NCBI GenBank assembly: GCA_019417325.1
Contig: DXVO01000032.1
Span: forward strand, 159,085 to 223,084
Length of the DNA stretch: 64,000 bases
Source of the DNA: Parabacteroides sp.
GTDB taxonomy: Bacteria > Bacteroidota > Bacteroidia > Bacteroidales > Tannerellaceae
Reading direction: 5' to 3'
Part shown: in pieces, positions 50,258 through 59,744 of the stretch
Numbering within the stretch: the first letter of the stretch is position 1
Layout: the number at the start of each line of letters is the position of its first letter
The notes under the pieces: generated by a model
Told to the model about the DNA's origin: nothing
What the model saw: only the letters and a program-made list of their open reading frames with translations
The model's database searches: none
Program-made: the position numbers and the translations under genes

Positions 50258-51493
50258 ATGAATAACTCCTATATATCCCCGTTTGCAAAACCGGTCTACG
50301 TTATGTTAAAACCGGTAGGAGCGGTTTGCAATCTTGCTTGTGAATATTGTTATTATCTTGAAAAAGGGAAACTATACCCGGAAGTTAAGAACCATATAAT
50401 GAGCGAACAATTACTGGAAAAGTTCATCAAAGAATATCTGGAATGCCAGACAATGCCGCAAGTATTGTTCACCTGGCATGGAGGCGAAACACTGATGCGC
50501 CCTATCAGCTTCTACAAAAAAGCACTCGAACTTCAAAAAAAATACGGACACGGACGGCAGATCGACAACTGCATTCAGACGAATGGAACATTACTGACCG
50601 ACGATTGGTGCCGTTTTTTTAAAGAGAATAACTTTCTGGTAGGCGTGTCTATTGACGGTCCACAAGAATTCCACGATGAATATCGCCGCAATAAGCAGGG
50701 ACTCCCCTCCTTTTATAAAGTAATGAAAGGCATCGAACTGCTGAAAAAGCACGAAGTGGAATATAATGCAATGGCTGTCGTAAATGATTATAATGTGGAT
50801 TACCCATTGGATTTCTATAACTTTTTCAAAGAAATAGACTGCCATTATATCCAGTTTGCCCCTATTGTAGAGCGTATCGGACTAAAAGCTGACGGAACAA
50901 AACTAACGTCTCCCGAGCAAATGGACGCCAACATAAAACTAGCGCCTTTCTCTGTTGATGCGGAAAAATGGGGAGATTTCCTTTGTGCAATCTTCGACGA
51001 ATGGCTGAAAGAAGATGTCGGAAACTATTATATCCAATTATTCGACTCCACATTAGCGAACTGGGTCGGCGAACAACCGGGTGTATGCACACTGGCACGG
51101 ACTTGCGGGCATGCCGGAGTAATGGAGTTCAATGGAGATGTTTATACTTGCGACCATTTCGTTTTTCCGGAATATAAACTTGGAAATATCTATACACAAA
51201 CTCTTACAGAAATGATGTATAGTAAAAATCAATTGAAATTCGGAGCCGATAAATACGATAAGTTGCCCACTCAATGCAAGGAATGCGATTTCCTTTTTGC
51301 TTGTAACGGGGAATGTCCTAAAAACCGCTTTATCCATACGGCAAACGGTGAACCCGGTTTAAATTATTTATGTAAAGGATACAAGAAATTCTTCCGGCAT
51401 GTAGCTCCTTATATGGACTTCATGAAGAAAGAATTATTGGCGCAACGCCCACCGGCAAACGTAATGCAATGGGCAAAAACAAAGTCAATTTAG
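50258..51493 (+). CDS. Radical-SAM/SPASM enzyme, anaerobic sulfatase-maturase type
   Basis: The 411-residue protein carries the radical-SAM cluster motif CNLACEYC (Cys 24, 28, 31), FTWHGGETLMRP and a C-terminal SPASM region with Cys in TLARTCGHAG, YTCDHFVFPEYKLGN and CKECDFLFACNGECPKNR. This matches the enzymes that turn Cys or Ser into formylglycine in sulfatases. No sulfatase gene is in the window, but Bacteroidales carry many. The gene is followed after 12 bases by a TldD gene, so a role on a peptide substrate shared with TldD/TldE cannot be excluded. Confidence 0.88.
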   Translation: MNNSYISPFAKPVYVMLKPVGAVCNLACEYCYYLEKGKLYPEVKNHIMSEQLLEKFIKEYLECQTMPQVLFTWHGGETLMRPISFYKKALELQKKYGHGRQIDNCIQTNGTLLTDDWCRFFKENNFLVGVSIDGPQEFHDEYRRNKQGLPSFYKVMKGIELLKKHEVEYNAMAVVNDYNVDYPLDFYNFFKEIDCHYIQFAPIVERIGLKADGTKLTSPEQMDANIKLAPFSVDAEKWGDFLCAIFDEWLKEDVGNYYIQLFDSTLANWVGEQPGVCTLARTCGHAGVMEFNGDVYTCDHFVFPEYKLGNIYTQTLTEMMYSKNQLKFGADKYDKLPTQCKECDFLFACNGECPKNRFIHTANGEPGLNYLCKGYKKFFRHVAPYMDFMKKELLAQRPPANVMQWAKTKSI

Positions 51494-51505
51494 AATAACA
51501 ATTAT

Positions 51506-53038
51506 ATGAAATTCAACAGACGTGATTTTATTAAAACAGGAGGTATGGTTATGCTTGGCTCATTAGCTGCTCCTTCTTTCTTAGGAAGTTGCATGGATAA
51601 TGCAGCGAGTAAAGCTGCCGGTATCTCATTCGCGACTAACCACTTCGGGGTTAGTGAAAGTGATATGAAAAAAGTTCTGGCTGCCGCTCTTGAAAAAGGT
51701 GGCGATTATGCGGACCTTTTCTTTGAACATTCTTACCGGAACAGTATCGGACTGCAAGACGGCGAAGTAAACCGTGCCGTTTCCAATATCGATTTTGGTA
51801 TGGGAGTACGTGTTCTGGCAGGCGACCAAACCGGATACGCTTATGTGGAAAATGTAACGCTGGATGAAATGCTGAATGCGGCACGTACGGCTGCACGGAT
51901 TGCAACAGGCTCGACACCTAAAACTCCGGTTAACCTGACGGAAGAACCTATCGCACAAAATTATTATACGGTTCAGACCCCATGGGACGAAATTGCAGTT
52001 AGCGAGAAAAAGCCTTATCTGCAAAAACTGAATGATAAAATATTCGCCTTAGATAAACGGGTACATAAAGTAATGGCTTCTATAGGAGACTCAACTTCGC
52101 ATATTTTATTCTGCAACTCCGAAGGACAGATGTATTATGATTACCGTCCGATGGTTACATTGGGGGCTGTCTGCATTATGGAAGATAACGGAAAAATAGA
52201 AAACTCGTATGCTTCCCGCGCATTTCGTATGGGTGCGGAATTCCTGACTGACGAAGTTATTGACGAAGTTGCGAAAGAAGCGGTAGAAAAAACATCTATC
52301 CTCTTCCAGGCCATTAAGCCAAAAGGAGGCGAAATGCCGGTGGTTATGGGTGCCGGCGGTTCTGGTATCTTGTTGCATGAAGCAATCGGGCATGCTTTCG
52401 AAGCAGACTTCAACCGCAAAAACACATCCATCTTCTCCGACCAGCTAAACAAGAAAGTATGTAACGAGCATATTAATGTGGTAGATGATGGTACAATTCC
52501 ATTCAACCGCGGTTCGGTTAATATTGACGACGAAGGTACGCCGGGACAGAAAACTTATATTGTAAAAGAAGGTATTCTTACCAGCTATCTGCACGACCGC
52601 ATCAGTGCCAAGTACTATGGCATACCATCAACAGGAAACGGCCGTCGCGAATCATTCCGCCAGATGCCTATCCCACGTATGCGTGCAACTTATATGGAAG
52701 CAGGCAACGTTACAGAAGAAGAAATTATTTCTACTGTAAAGAAAGGTATCTATGCATCCAGCTTTACGAACGGTCAGGTTCAGATTGGTGCCGGTGACTT
52801 TACTTTCTTTGTAAAAGACGGTTACCTGATTGAAAACGGTAAACTGACACAACCGATCAAAGATATCAATATCATCGGTAATGGTCCGAGAGCTTTGGCA
52901 GACATTACAATGGTTGGAAACAATTATAAAATGGATAATGGAACCTGGACCTGCGGAAAAGACGGACAATCCTGCCCGGTAACCTGCGGTATGCCGTCTG
53001 CTTTAGTAAGTAAACTTACTGTAGGAGGTGAAAATTAA
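51506..53038 (+). CDS. tldD: TldD-family metalloprotease with exported N-terminus
   Basis: The 510-residue protein has the TldD zinc motif HEAIGH at residues 291-296 and the later NGRRESFRQMPIPRMRATYM. Unlike the cytoplasmic E. coli protein it begins MKFNRRDFIKTGGMVMLG and contains FLGSC near residue 29, which looks like a Tat-type signal with a lipobox, so it may be exported. TldD with TldE forms a protease that trims peptides, including modified peptides. It is followed by tldE after 35 bases. Confidence 0.88.
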   Translation: MKFNRRDFIKTGGMVMLGSLAAPSFLGSCMDNAASKAAGISFATNHFGVSESDMKKVLAAALEKGGDYADLFFEHSYRNSIGLQDGEVNRAVSNIDFGMGVRVLAGDQTGYAYVENVTLDEMLNAARTAARIATGSTPKTPVNLTEEPIAQNYYTVQTPWDEIAVSEKKPYLQKLNDKIFALDKRVHKVMASIGDSTSHILFCNSEGQMYYDYRPMVTLGAVCIMEDNGKIENSYASRAFRMGAEFLTDEVIDEVAKEAVEKTSILFQAIKPKGGEMPVVMGAGGSGILLHEAIGHAFEADFNRKNTSIFSDQLNKKVCNEHINVVDDGTIPFNRGSVNIDDEGTPGQKTYIVKEGILTSYLHDRISAKYYGIPSTGNGRRESFRQMPIPRMRATYMEAGNVTEEEIISTVKKGIYASSFTNGQVQIGAGDFTFFVKDGYLIENGKLTQPIKDINIIGNGPRALADITMVGNNYKMDNGTWTCGKDGQSCPVTCGMPSALVSKLTVGGEN

Positions 53039-53073
53039 AAAGGGACATAAATCACAGTTAAATTGACAAGATT

Positions 53074-54393
53074 ATGATAACAAACGATAATAAGAAACTG
53101 GCACAATGGGCAATGGAATTTGCCCTGAAAAACGGTTGCCAGGCCTCGCGTGTAAGTCTTTATAATGGTTCAAGCAGTTCGATCGAGGTCCGGGATATGA
53201 AAATAGACCGGTTACAGCAAGCTTCTGAAAACAACCTGGTTATCCAGTTATTTGTAGACGGACGTTTCGGTGCCATTTCAACGAACCGTCTGGACAAAAA
53301 AGAATTGGAAACATTTATCCGCAATGGTATAGAATCTACCCGTTTTCTTGCAGAAGACAAGGCCCGTACCTTACCGGATGCATCCCGTTATTATAAAGGT
53401 AATGGAGCAGACCTCCAATTAATCGACCCGAAATTCGATTCCATACAACCGGACGACAAAGTAACGCTGGCCATGAATGTATGCAACGAAATGATGGGAA
53501 AAGACGAGCGTCTCATTTCTGCGAATTCATCTTATAGCGATGAAAAGAATTTTAAATATATGGTGGCAAGCAACGGTTTCGAAGGAGAAACTGCATCTTC
53601 TTCTTTCGGACTGTCAGCAAGCGTCAGTATCAAAGGCGAAGGGGATGCCCGCCCTGAATCGTATTGGTATGATTCTTCCCTTTATTACGATACATTGGTA
53701 AAAGAAGGACTGGGAGGAAAAGCACTTGAACGCGTTCTTCGCAAATTAGGCCAAAAGAAAGTAGCTTCCGGCAAGTACCGGATGGTTGTCGATAATATGA
53801 ATTCATCCAACTTACTTTCACCGATTGTCGATGCCTTGTATGGTTCTTCCATCCAACAAAAAAATTCATTTTTACTGGATAAATTGAATCAGAAAGTATT
53901 GGGCGATAAAATGACATTAATTGATGAGCCACATCTCATCAAATCGGCAGGTGCCCGTTATTTCGATGGTGAAGGTATTGCTACGAAACGTATGCCTGTT
54001 TTTGAAAACGGTATATTGAAAACTTATTACATTGATACCTATTCCGCTAACAAAATGGAGATTGAACCGACTATCGCTTCTCCATCTATCTTCACAATGG
54101 AGATGGGAAATAATAATACGGATGGGCTGATCGCTTCGGTCAACAAAGGTATCCTTATTACAGGTTTCAATGGAGGAAACAGTAATAGCAGCACCGGCGA
54201 TTTCTCTTATGGTGTAGAAGGCTTCCTTATTGAGAATGGAAAATTGACACAGCCAATCTCCGAAATGAACGTCACCGGTAATATGATTTCTTTATGGAAT
54301 AATCTGGCAGAAGTTGGTAACGACCCGAGAACTTCCTCCAGCTGGCGCATCCCGTCATTACTATTCAATGATGTGGATTTCAGCGGACTATAA
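53074..54393 (+). CDS. pmbA: TldE/PmbA-family subunit
   Basis: The 439-residue protein is the partner of the upstream TldD. It matches the family over its length (WAMEFALKNGCQASRVSLYN, MVVDNMNSSNLLSPIVDALY, GGNSNSSTGDFSYGVEGF) and lacks HExxxH, as expected for the non-catalytic subunit. It has no signal peptide, which contrasts with the apparent export signal of TldD; one of the two locations must be wrong or the complex is split. Confidence 0.87.
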   Translation: MITNDNKKLAQWAMEFALKNGCQASRVSLYNGSSSSIEVRDMKIDRLQQASENNLVIQLFVDGRFGAISTNRLDKKELETFIRNGIESTRFLAEDKARTLPDASRYYKGNGADLQLIDPKFDSIQPDDKVTLAMNVCNEMMGKDERLISANSSYSDEKNFKYMVASNGFEGETASSSFGLSASVSIKGEGDARPESYWYDSSLYYDTLVKEGLGGKALERVLRKLGQKKVASGKYRMVVDNMNSSNLLSPIVDALYGSSIQQKNSFLLDKLNQKVLGDKMTLIDEPHLIKSAGARYFDGEGIATKRMPVFENGILKTYYIDTYSANKMEIEPTIASPSIFTMEMGNNNTDGLIASVNKGILITGFNGGNSNSSTGDFSYGVEGFLIENGKLTQPISEMNVTGNMISLWNNLAEVGNDPRTSSSWRIPSLLFNDVDFSGL

Positions 54394-54407
54394 TATTTTC
54401 CCACAAT

Positions 54408-54452
54408 AAAAAAGGTGTATCTGGTTATAAATTATACAGATACACCTTTTTT
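54408..54452 (+). terminator. Terminator of the tldD-tldE operon
   Basis: AAAAAAGGTGTATCTG pairs with CAGATACACCTTTTTT around a 13-base A+T-rich loop, 15 bases after the tldE stop. Confidence 0.9.
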
Positions 54453-54651
54453 ACTTTATATCTTTAGCCTTTTAAACAATAAACTATTAGATGAAGCGAC
54501 TTTGTTCTATCGTTACTATCACAATAAGTCAGAAGTGATATGAAAGAAATAATCCGTTCATGACTTTATCCTTTATGTCCTTGGTTGTAATACCAGAAAT
54601 CAAAATTGGCAAACATAGATTATTTAAGTTATGACAAGTTCCATTGGCTTT

Positions 54652-54765
54652 AAATAAAAGAACGCCCGGACTATCGCAGCCCAGACGCCTATACTCAAAA
54701 TGAGAAATCTAAGTTTTATAAACGATAGTTCTCTTTGCCTATGATGTGATAGGGATAAATCTTTT
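54652..54765 (-). ncRNA. Candidate small RNA A
   Basis: On the minus strand TACGTTTG (54772-54779) matches the -7 consensus exactly, with TTTCG 18 bases upstream. About 110 bases later comes a G+C-rich hairpin (CGTCTGGGCT...AGTCCGGGCG, 54662-54689) followed by TTCTTTTATTT, a good terminator. The transcript would have no conserved coding sequence. A short leftward reading frame runs through it, but its end is just the translated hairpin. Confidence 0.35.
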
Positions 54766-54944
54766 ACGTTACAAACGTATATAACTTTATTTTTTATCGA
54801 AAGGCATTTCCTACCGAAACATAAAAAAACAGTTCTGAAACATTTAAAGAGTAGCACCGAACCAAAATATTACATTTTTTATACCAGACCGGCTCGGATC
54901 AATAGAAAGACATCTCAATTTTAAGGTTTTCTGAAAACCTAAAT

Positions 54945-55062
54945 AACAAAAAGAACGTCTGGACTATCACAGCCAAGACGTTCAACAATACAACTAGCAT
55001 AAAATATAATTGAGTCTCATAATATCCTGGACCTTAGGATCCTGATTGTATAATATCTATTT
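54945..55062 (-). ncRNA. Candidate small RNA B, related to A
   Basis: The arrangement repeats that of element A: a promoter-like TATGTTTA at 55069-55076 (minus strand), ~110 bases, then the hairpin GAACGTCTTGGCT...AGTCCAGACGTTC (54953-54983) and TTCTTTTTG. Upstream of the promoter both share a cCGA...GTGC/TTTTTTT...CTGAAAC-like block. The body of the RNA differs. Confidence 0.35.
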
Positions 55063-55223
55063 CAGAGATAAACATACACAATCTTATCCTACAAGGAAAT
55101 AAACTTCTAACCGAGGTGCAAAAAAATAATACTGAAACCTACTTTTATTTTGCTTAATCTTCTACGATAAAATAGTCTAAACATTTCATTCATATAACAT
55201 GTTGCTTTTATAAAAACAGATCT

Positions 55224-55562
55224 ATGCTCACTCACTTTTTAAATCTACTGGCAACAATAATAAGTGTAGCAAGCCTTCTTATTGTAACTTATGGCGCATT
55301 AATAGGGATTATTGCTTTTCTGAAAAATGAACTGAAAAGACTTTCTGGAAACTATTCAGTAACTAATATCCGAAAATTAAGAGCCGTATTCGGCACATAT
55401 TTACTTTTAGGATTGGAATTTCTTATTGCTTCGGATATCTTAAAAACAGTATTGGAACCGACTTTCAATGAATTAGCTATTTTAGGTGGCATTGTAATCT
55501 TACGAACTATTTTGTCTGTATTCCTAAACAAGGAGATCAAAGAATTGGAGGAAGAGAAATAA
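55224..55562 (+). CDS. DUF1622 membrane protein
   Basis: The 112-residue protein has three membrane helices and the DUF1622 features: LLLGLEFLIASDILKTVLEP in the middle and ILGGIVILRTILSVFLNKEI at the end. The family is widespread and uncharacterised. Its neighbours, a cupin and a YecH-like protein, give no functional hint. Confidence 0.85.
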   Translation: MLTHFLNLLATIISVASLLIVTYGALIGIIAFLKNELKRLSGNYSVTNIRKLRAVFGTYLLLGLEFLIASDILKTVLEPTFNELAILGGIVILRTILSVFLNKEIKELEEEK

Positions 55563-55656
55563 TGTAAGCTTAAACGTCTTTCAATAAGAAATCAAGACTT
55601 GTCTGAACATTTATACCTTAACTATGATTATAAATATAAACAACTATTTTTTTAAT

Positions 55657-55983
55657 ATGGAAAAGTCTTTTGAAAAAGGAACAGTATTAGATTTAAAGTC
55701 TTTGGTCGATTATTCCAGTAACGGAATAATCAGTAAACAACTAATAAAAAGTAAAACAGGGAACATTACCTTATTCTCTTTTGATAAAGGAGAAGGTCTT
55801 AGTGAACATACAGCCCCTTTTGATGCATTAGTTCAGATTCTGGAAGGAACTGCCGAAATCACTATAAACGGGAATAAATTTACAGTCGAAACCGGTGAGA
55901 GTATTGTTTTTCCAGTTAATGCTCCTCATTCGGTATTTGCTATTGAGAGATTTAAGATGTTACTAACAATGATAAAAGAATAA
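55657..55983 (+). CDS. Small cupin protein
   Basis: The start at 55657 (MEKSFEKGTVLDLK) is favoured over one 33 bases upstream. The ~108-residue product is a single cupin: GEGLSEHTAPFDALVQILEG supplies the first motif and PVNAPHSVFA the second. The first motif keeps a single His (EHTAPFD) in place of HxH, so metal binding may be altered. Function unknown. Confidence 0.8.
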   Translation: MEKSFEKGTVLDLKSLVDYSSNGIISKQLIKSKTGNITLFSFDKGEGLSEHTAPFDALVQILEGTAEITINGNKFTVETGESIVFPVNAPHSVFAIERFKMLLTMIKE

Positions 55984-56079
55984 AATATAACTGTACACAC
56001 TTTAAAGTTGTCATATTTATTACAGTTTTAGTTGTACAGACTATATATTTTTGTCTTCAAATTATTTATTAATCAAAAT

Positions 56080-56313
56080 ATGGAACAATTACATGCACAC
56101 GAAGTCCTTCATATGATGGAAGGAAATAGCTATACGGAAGAAACATTAAAAGAGGCCATTATTATGAAATTTGGCAAAGATCAACTTTTTTACACCTGTT
56201 CTGCAGAGAATATGAATATCGACGAATTAATTGAATTCCTTAAACAAAAAGGGAAATTCATGCCCTCAAACGAAGGGTTCACTGTCGACATAACGAAAGT
56301 TTGCAACCATTAA
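56080..56313 (+). CDS. YecH-type (DUF2492) small protein
   Basis: The ATG at 56080 (MEQLHAHEVLHMMEGNSYTE) gives a 77-residue protein matching DUF2492: HAHEVLHMM at the start, YTCSAENMNIDELIEFL in the middle and FTVDITKVCNH at the end. The conserved His and Cys residues suggest a metal site. TATTTTTG at 56046-56053 is a likely -7 box. Confidence 0.82.
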   Translation: MEQLHAHEVLHMMEGNSYTEETLKEAIIMKFGKDQLFYTCSAENMNIDELIEFLKQKGKFMPSNEGFTVDITKVCNH

Positions 56314-56373
56314 CCTTTATCTGCAAATTGTTTTTGACCCAGCCAAAATCAATATAGAAAGGCAAGAATTGAT

Positions 56374-57273
56374 TTAAGACCTACGATACTCCATTGGAGA
56401 GATCCTCATATGTTTCTTAAAAAATTTCCCAAAAGTAGACTGATCAGAAAAATGAAGCTGATCGGCTACTTGTTGTACGGTTATTTGAGGTGCCTTTAAT
56501 AACATTTTAGCTTCCATGATTAATGCATCATCAATCCATTTACTTGCAGACTTTCCCGTAAGCTCCTTAAGTATCAACGATAGATATTGAGGGGTAATAA
56601 ATAATTTATTTGCATAAAATGTAACCTGATGTTCCTCTTTATTGTTTTCATACAACAAATTAACAAATCGTTCAAATAGCTCTTCTTTACGATTAAGCCG
56701 AGGTTTAATCAGTTTATCATCTTTTTTAATAAAGATATTTGCTAATTCCAGCCAATAACCTAAAAAAGAAATCTCGACCATCTCTTTTTGATAGAAATGA
56801 GTATGTTCACTCATTTTAGATCTCATTATATTAAAACATTCGACTAACCTCTCTGTTTCTTCTGATTCTAATCGTATACATGGGTTCTTTCTTATTGCCA
56901 TATCACTAATAAGAGACGGGTACTTCCCCATATTAGTACACTCTTTAAAAAAATCTTTAGAAGCGATAAGAAGTATAGCTCTATAATCATCGCTGACCTG
57001 ATCCAATTGGTAAGCATGAGTAGGCATAATTGTCACAAAATCATTTGCGCTAATAGAATAGGGAATGTAATCTAAACAAATTTTAGCAGTTCCTTCTAAA
57101 ACCAAATTCATCAAAAGAGCATTCAGCCTCACAAGAGACGTACGTTCAACTTTCAACCCACGTACATTAGGATGGCAATCTACATTTACTATTGATAAGA
57201 CATTCTGGAAGCAGTCTCTATAAACTATATATCTATTCAACTCTTCCAAATCCACTAAGGTTAGCTTCTTCAT
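56374..57273 (-). CDS. AraC-family transcription regulator
   Basis: The 299-residue protein has a cupin-like N-terminal sensor domain and a C-terminal AraC double helix-turn-helix (~195-295): LFITPQYLSLILKELTG, then VQQVADQLHFSDQSTFGKFF and KKHMRISPMEYRRS. It could regulate the divergent acyltransferase gene 340 bases away, or the YecH/cupin genes; the sequence does not decide this. Confidence 0.9.
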   Translation of the reverse strand: MKKLTLVDLEELNRYIVYRDCFQNVLSIVNVDCHPNVRGLKVERTSLVRLNALLMNLVLEGTAKICLDYIPYSISANDFVTIMPTHAYQLDQVSDDYRAILLIASKDFFKECTNMGKYPSLISDMAIRKNPCIRLESEETERLVECFNIMRSKMSEHTHFYQKEMVEISFLGYWLELANIFIKKDDKLIKPRLNRKEELFERFVNLLYENNKEEHQVTFYANKLFITPQYLSLILKELTGKSASKWIDDALIMEAKMLLKAPQITVQQVADQLHFSDQSTFGKFFKKHMRISPMEYRRS

Positions 57274-57613
57274 ACTTTTTTATATTAGAATTCTGTGTAA
57301 AAATAGGCATTCATTCGAATATATATAAACTACTATTTCATTTAGAACAAGAAATATTTGCAAAAATAGTTCAATTACAATCTTAAGTTTCAATTTAGAC
57401 TATAATTATCCCCAAACAACCTTTCCTATTTTTATATTATACATATTTTTTGACCAAACAAGTGAAAATAGCTGCCATTTAGTATGTTTGATTACATTCG
57501 CAATATCAAAAAACAGATATTTATCGCCCTTTTTTACTTTTGGACAAAAGAACTTTGTATTACAAGCAGTATCTTTACCGTCGAAAACATTTACTAAGTA
57601 ATACAAAAAACAG

Positions 57614-58765
57614 ATGTCAAAGATTTCTTCAGCAGCTTTTGCAGATACCAAATCACATTATGATCTTCTAGATGGGCTCCGTGGTGTGGCAGCTCTTATG
57701 GTCATGTGGTATCATGTATTCGAAGGTTACGCTTTTGCAGGCGGTACTACAATTGAAAATTTCAACCACGGATATTTAGCCGTGGATTTTTTCTTTATCC
57801 TTTCAGGTTTCGTTATCAGTTATGCTTATGACGATCGCTGGAGTAAAAATTTCACAATGAAAGAGTTTTTCAAACGCCGTTTGATACGTCTTCATCCTAT
57901 GGTAATTATGGGGGCCGTTTTAGGTGCTATTACATTCTGCATTCAAGGTTGCGTGCAATGGGATGGAACGCATATTGCCATATCAATGATAATGTTATCT
58001 CTGCTTTGTACGATACTTTTTATTCCTGCAATGCCGGGCGTTGGTTATGAAGTTCGTGGAAATGGTGAAATGTTTCCATTGAACGGACCTTGTTGGTCAT
58101 TGTTCTTCGAATATATAGGTAACATCCTCTATGCCCTATTCATTCGCCGTTTATCTACTAAAGCTTTAACTGTACTTGTCGTATTACTAGGAGCTGGACT
58201 GGCTACATTCGCTATCACCGACGTCTCTGGTTATGGAAACATGGGAGTTGGCTGGACATTGGATGGAATAAACTTTGTTGGCGGATTATTGAGAATGCTT
58301 TTTCCTTTCTCTATGGGTATGCTTTTATCGCGTAATTTCAAGCCTATTAAGGTTAGAGGTGCATTCTGGATATGTACGGCAATATTGATTACCTTGTTCT
58401 CAGTACCTTACTTGGAAGGTTCTGAACCAATCTGCGCTAATGGCATTTATGAAGCATTTTGTATTATCGTAGCTTTTCCTATTCTTGTTTGGATAGGGGC
58501 ATCGGGAAGTACTACAGATAAGAGATCCACTAAGGTATGCAAGTTCTTAGGAGATATCTCTTATCCACTTTATGTAATACATTATCCATTCATGTATTTA
58601 TTCTATGCATGGTTGATTAAAAATCAACTTTTCACATTCAATCAGACTTGGCAAGTTGCTCTGGGGGTTTACGTATGGAATATATTGATAGCTTATCTAT
58701 GCTTGAAATTCTATGATGAACCAATACGAAAGTATTTAGCAAAACGTTTCTTAAATAAGAGATAA
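57614..58765 (+). CDS. Acyltransferase-3 family membrane protein (OafA-like)
   Basis: The 383-residue protein has ~10 membrane helices and begins with LLDGLRGVAALMVMWYHVFE, where the His of the RGxAAL...H pattern is the conserved residue. SGFVISYAYDDRW and KRRLIRLHPM follow. Such proteins O-acetylate surface sugars. It is followed by a strong terminator, so it is monocistronic. Confidence 0.9.
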   Translation: MSKISSAAFADTKSHYDLLDGLRGVAALMVMWYHVFEGYAFAGGTTIENFNHGYLAVDFFFILSGFVISYAYDDRWSKNFTMKEFFKRRLIRLHPMVIMGAVLGAITFCIQGCVQWDGTHIAISMIMLSLLCTILFIPAMPGVGYEVRGNGEMFPLNGPCWSLFFEYIGNILYALFIRRLSTKALTVLVVLLGAGLATFAITDVSGYGNMGVGWTLDGINFVGGLLRMLFPFSMGMLLSRNFKPIKVRGAFWICTAILITLFSVPYLEGSEPICANGIYEAFCIIVAFPILVWIGASGSTTDKRSTKVCKFLGDISYPLYVIHYPFMYLFYAWLIKNQLFTFNQTWQVALGVYVWNILIAYLCLKFYDEPIRKYLAKRFLNKR

Positions 58766-58771
58766 GAACAG

Positions 58772-58808
58772 GAGGTTACTTTATTACAATAAAGTAACCT
58801 CTTTTTTA
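58772..58808 (+). terminator. Terminator of the acyltransferase gene
   Basis: GAGGTTACTTTATT and AATAAAGTAACCTC form a 14-bp perfect stem followed by TTTTTT. Confidence 0.92.
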
Positions 58809-58834
58809 ATACAAGATTGAATATCTGGATACAA

Positions 58835-58872
58835 AAATACCCTTCGGCTATTCAACTAGCCAAAGGGTATTT
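58835..58872. terminator. Second hairpin after the acyltransferase gene
   Basis: AAATACCCTTCGGCTA pairs with TAGCCAAAGGGTATTT around TTCAAC, with one mismatch. It may act as a bidirectional or backup terminator. Confidence 0.6.
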
Positions 58873-59049
58873 ACTGTGTTTAAGTGAAAACAGGCTCTGG
58901 TATAAAGTAAACTTATTCTATCAGAACAAGTTCAAGTATCGTATTATCATCAACACTTTCAGTTATATACTTTATTTTTCAATTGATTCTTATTAGTAAC
59001 ATCTCTGTTTACCAATCACTGCTATTTCCAAAATCAGGAGTAAATAGAA

Positions 59050-59080
59050 AAACACTCGGGCTTCACAGCAAGAATGTTCT
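59050..59080 (-). terminator. Hairpin related to those at 54.66 and 54.95 kb
   Basis: On the minus strand AACATTC...TTGCTGTGAAGCCC...GAGTGTT, followed by TTTTCT. It lies 34 bases after the stop of the remnant at 59114 and was probably its terminator. Confidence 0.45.
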
Positions 59081-59113
59081 TTAAAAATAATTATATATCC
59101 TAACTACTCTAGA

Positions 59114-59293
59114 CTAATATTTTATAAATAATAATCCTACTATTGGATATGCCACCAAAAACAAAACATGTGGCATAAGTACTTTCGAAAACTGTATTAA
59201 TAGAATTTCCCATATCAAAGCTAAAAGTAATTCTTGTATCCAACCGAACCTGATATTACCATTTAGCATGTACTTGACGAGTATCAATGAAGC
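59114..59293 (-). pseudogene. C-terminal remnant of a membrane protein
   Basis: The leftward frame reads ASLILVKYMLNGNIRFGW, IQELLLALIWEILLIQFSKV, LMPHVLFLVAYPIVGLLFIK and stops at TAG. A TAG closes it upstream and there is no start codon for an intact gene. The hydrophobic pattern resembles the end of a membrane acyltransferase. Confidence 0.5.
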
Positions 59294-59426
59294 CTATCTT
59301 CCAGCTACATTCTTATAGAATCTCATCTTATACACCTTAATAGTTCAATAACACCATTTATATTCTTAAAAAAATAAAATTGCTCATTTCATTGATAAAT
59401 TAATTTGTTCTATATTATAACATTTA

Positions 59427-59744
59427 ACTTAGTTCTAATCGGACTACTACTACTATTGGTAATCAAATATTTTCCTCATTAAAAAAACTCCTGAAATTCA
59501 AAATATTGCGTTCTTTAAAAAGTTAATAATAGTTATCTACAAATAGTATAAAGAAAAGAAAATATTGCATTTTCTCAATTATGAAAATCAAAACCTGAAA
59601 TACATAAAAATGGATTGATATTAAATATCCAACTGGAAATTAAATATTTAATAAAACAAAACAGAGCTTTCCTTACAAGAAAACTGAACTAACTTTGTAA
59701 TTAAAACATAAGTACATTACATTTTAGTCCGATTAGAACTAAGT
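59427..59744. repeat. Perfect 20-bp inverted repeats flanking 278 bp (possible invertible segment)
   Basis: ACTTAGTTCTAATCGGACTA at 59427-59446 recurs as its exact reverse complement at 59725-59744. The similarity stops at the repeat ends. The enclosed DNA has no gene but carries a promoter-like sequence. This is the layout of invertible promoters in Bacteroidales; no recombinase is adjacent. Confidence 0.6.
59668..59697 (+). promoter_or_regulatory. Promoter-like sequence inside the inverted repeats
   Basis: TTTC at 59668-59671 is followed after 18 bases by TAACTTTG, an exact -7 match. It points right, toward the 3' end of the leftward gene at 59828. Confidence 0.5.

Larger units (their letters stand above)
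54453..55223. other. 771-base intergenic region with two hairpin elements
   Basis: No protein gene is credible here. The stretch is A+T-rich and holds two related leftward hairpin elements, each with a promoter-like sequence ~110 bases to its right (annotated separately). An AAGGTTTTC/GAAAACCT hairpin at 54921-54940 sits next to the second one. Confidence 0.5.

Noticed and set aside
54624..54857. 77-codon leftward frame over hairpin element A
   Set aside because: Its tail is the translated terminator hairpin and the rest has no protein-like conservation with unit B.
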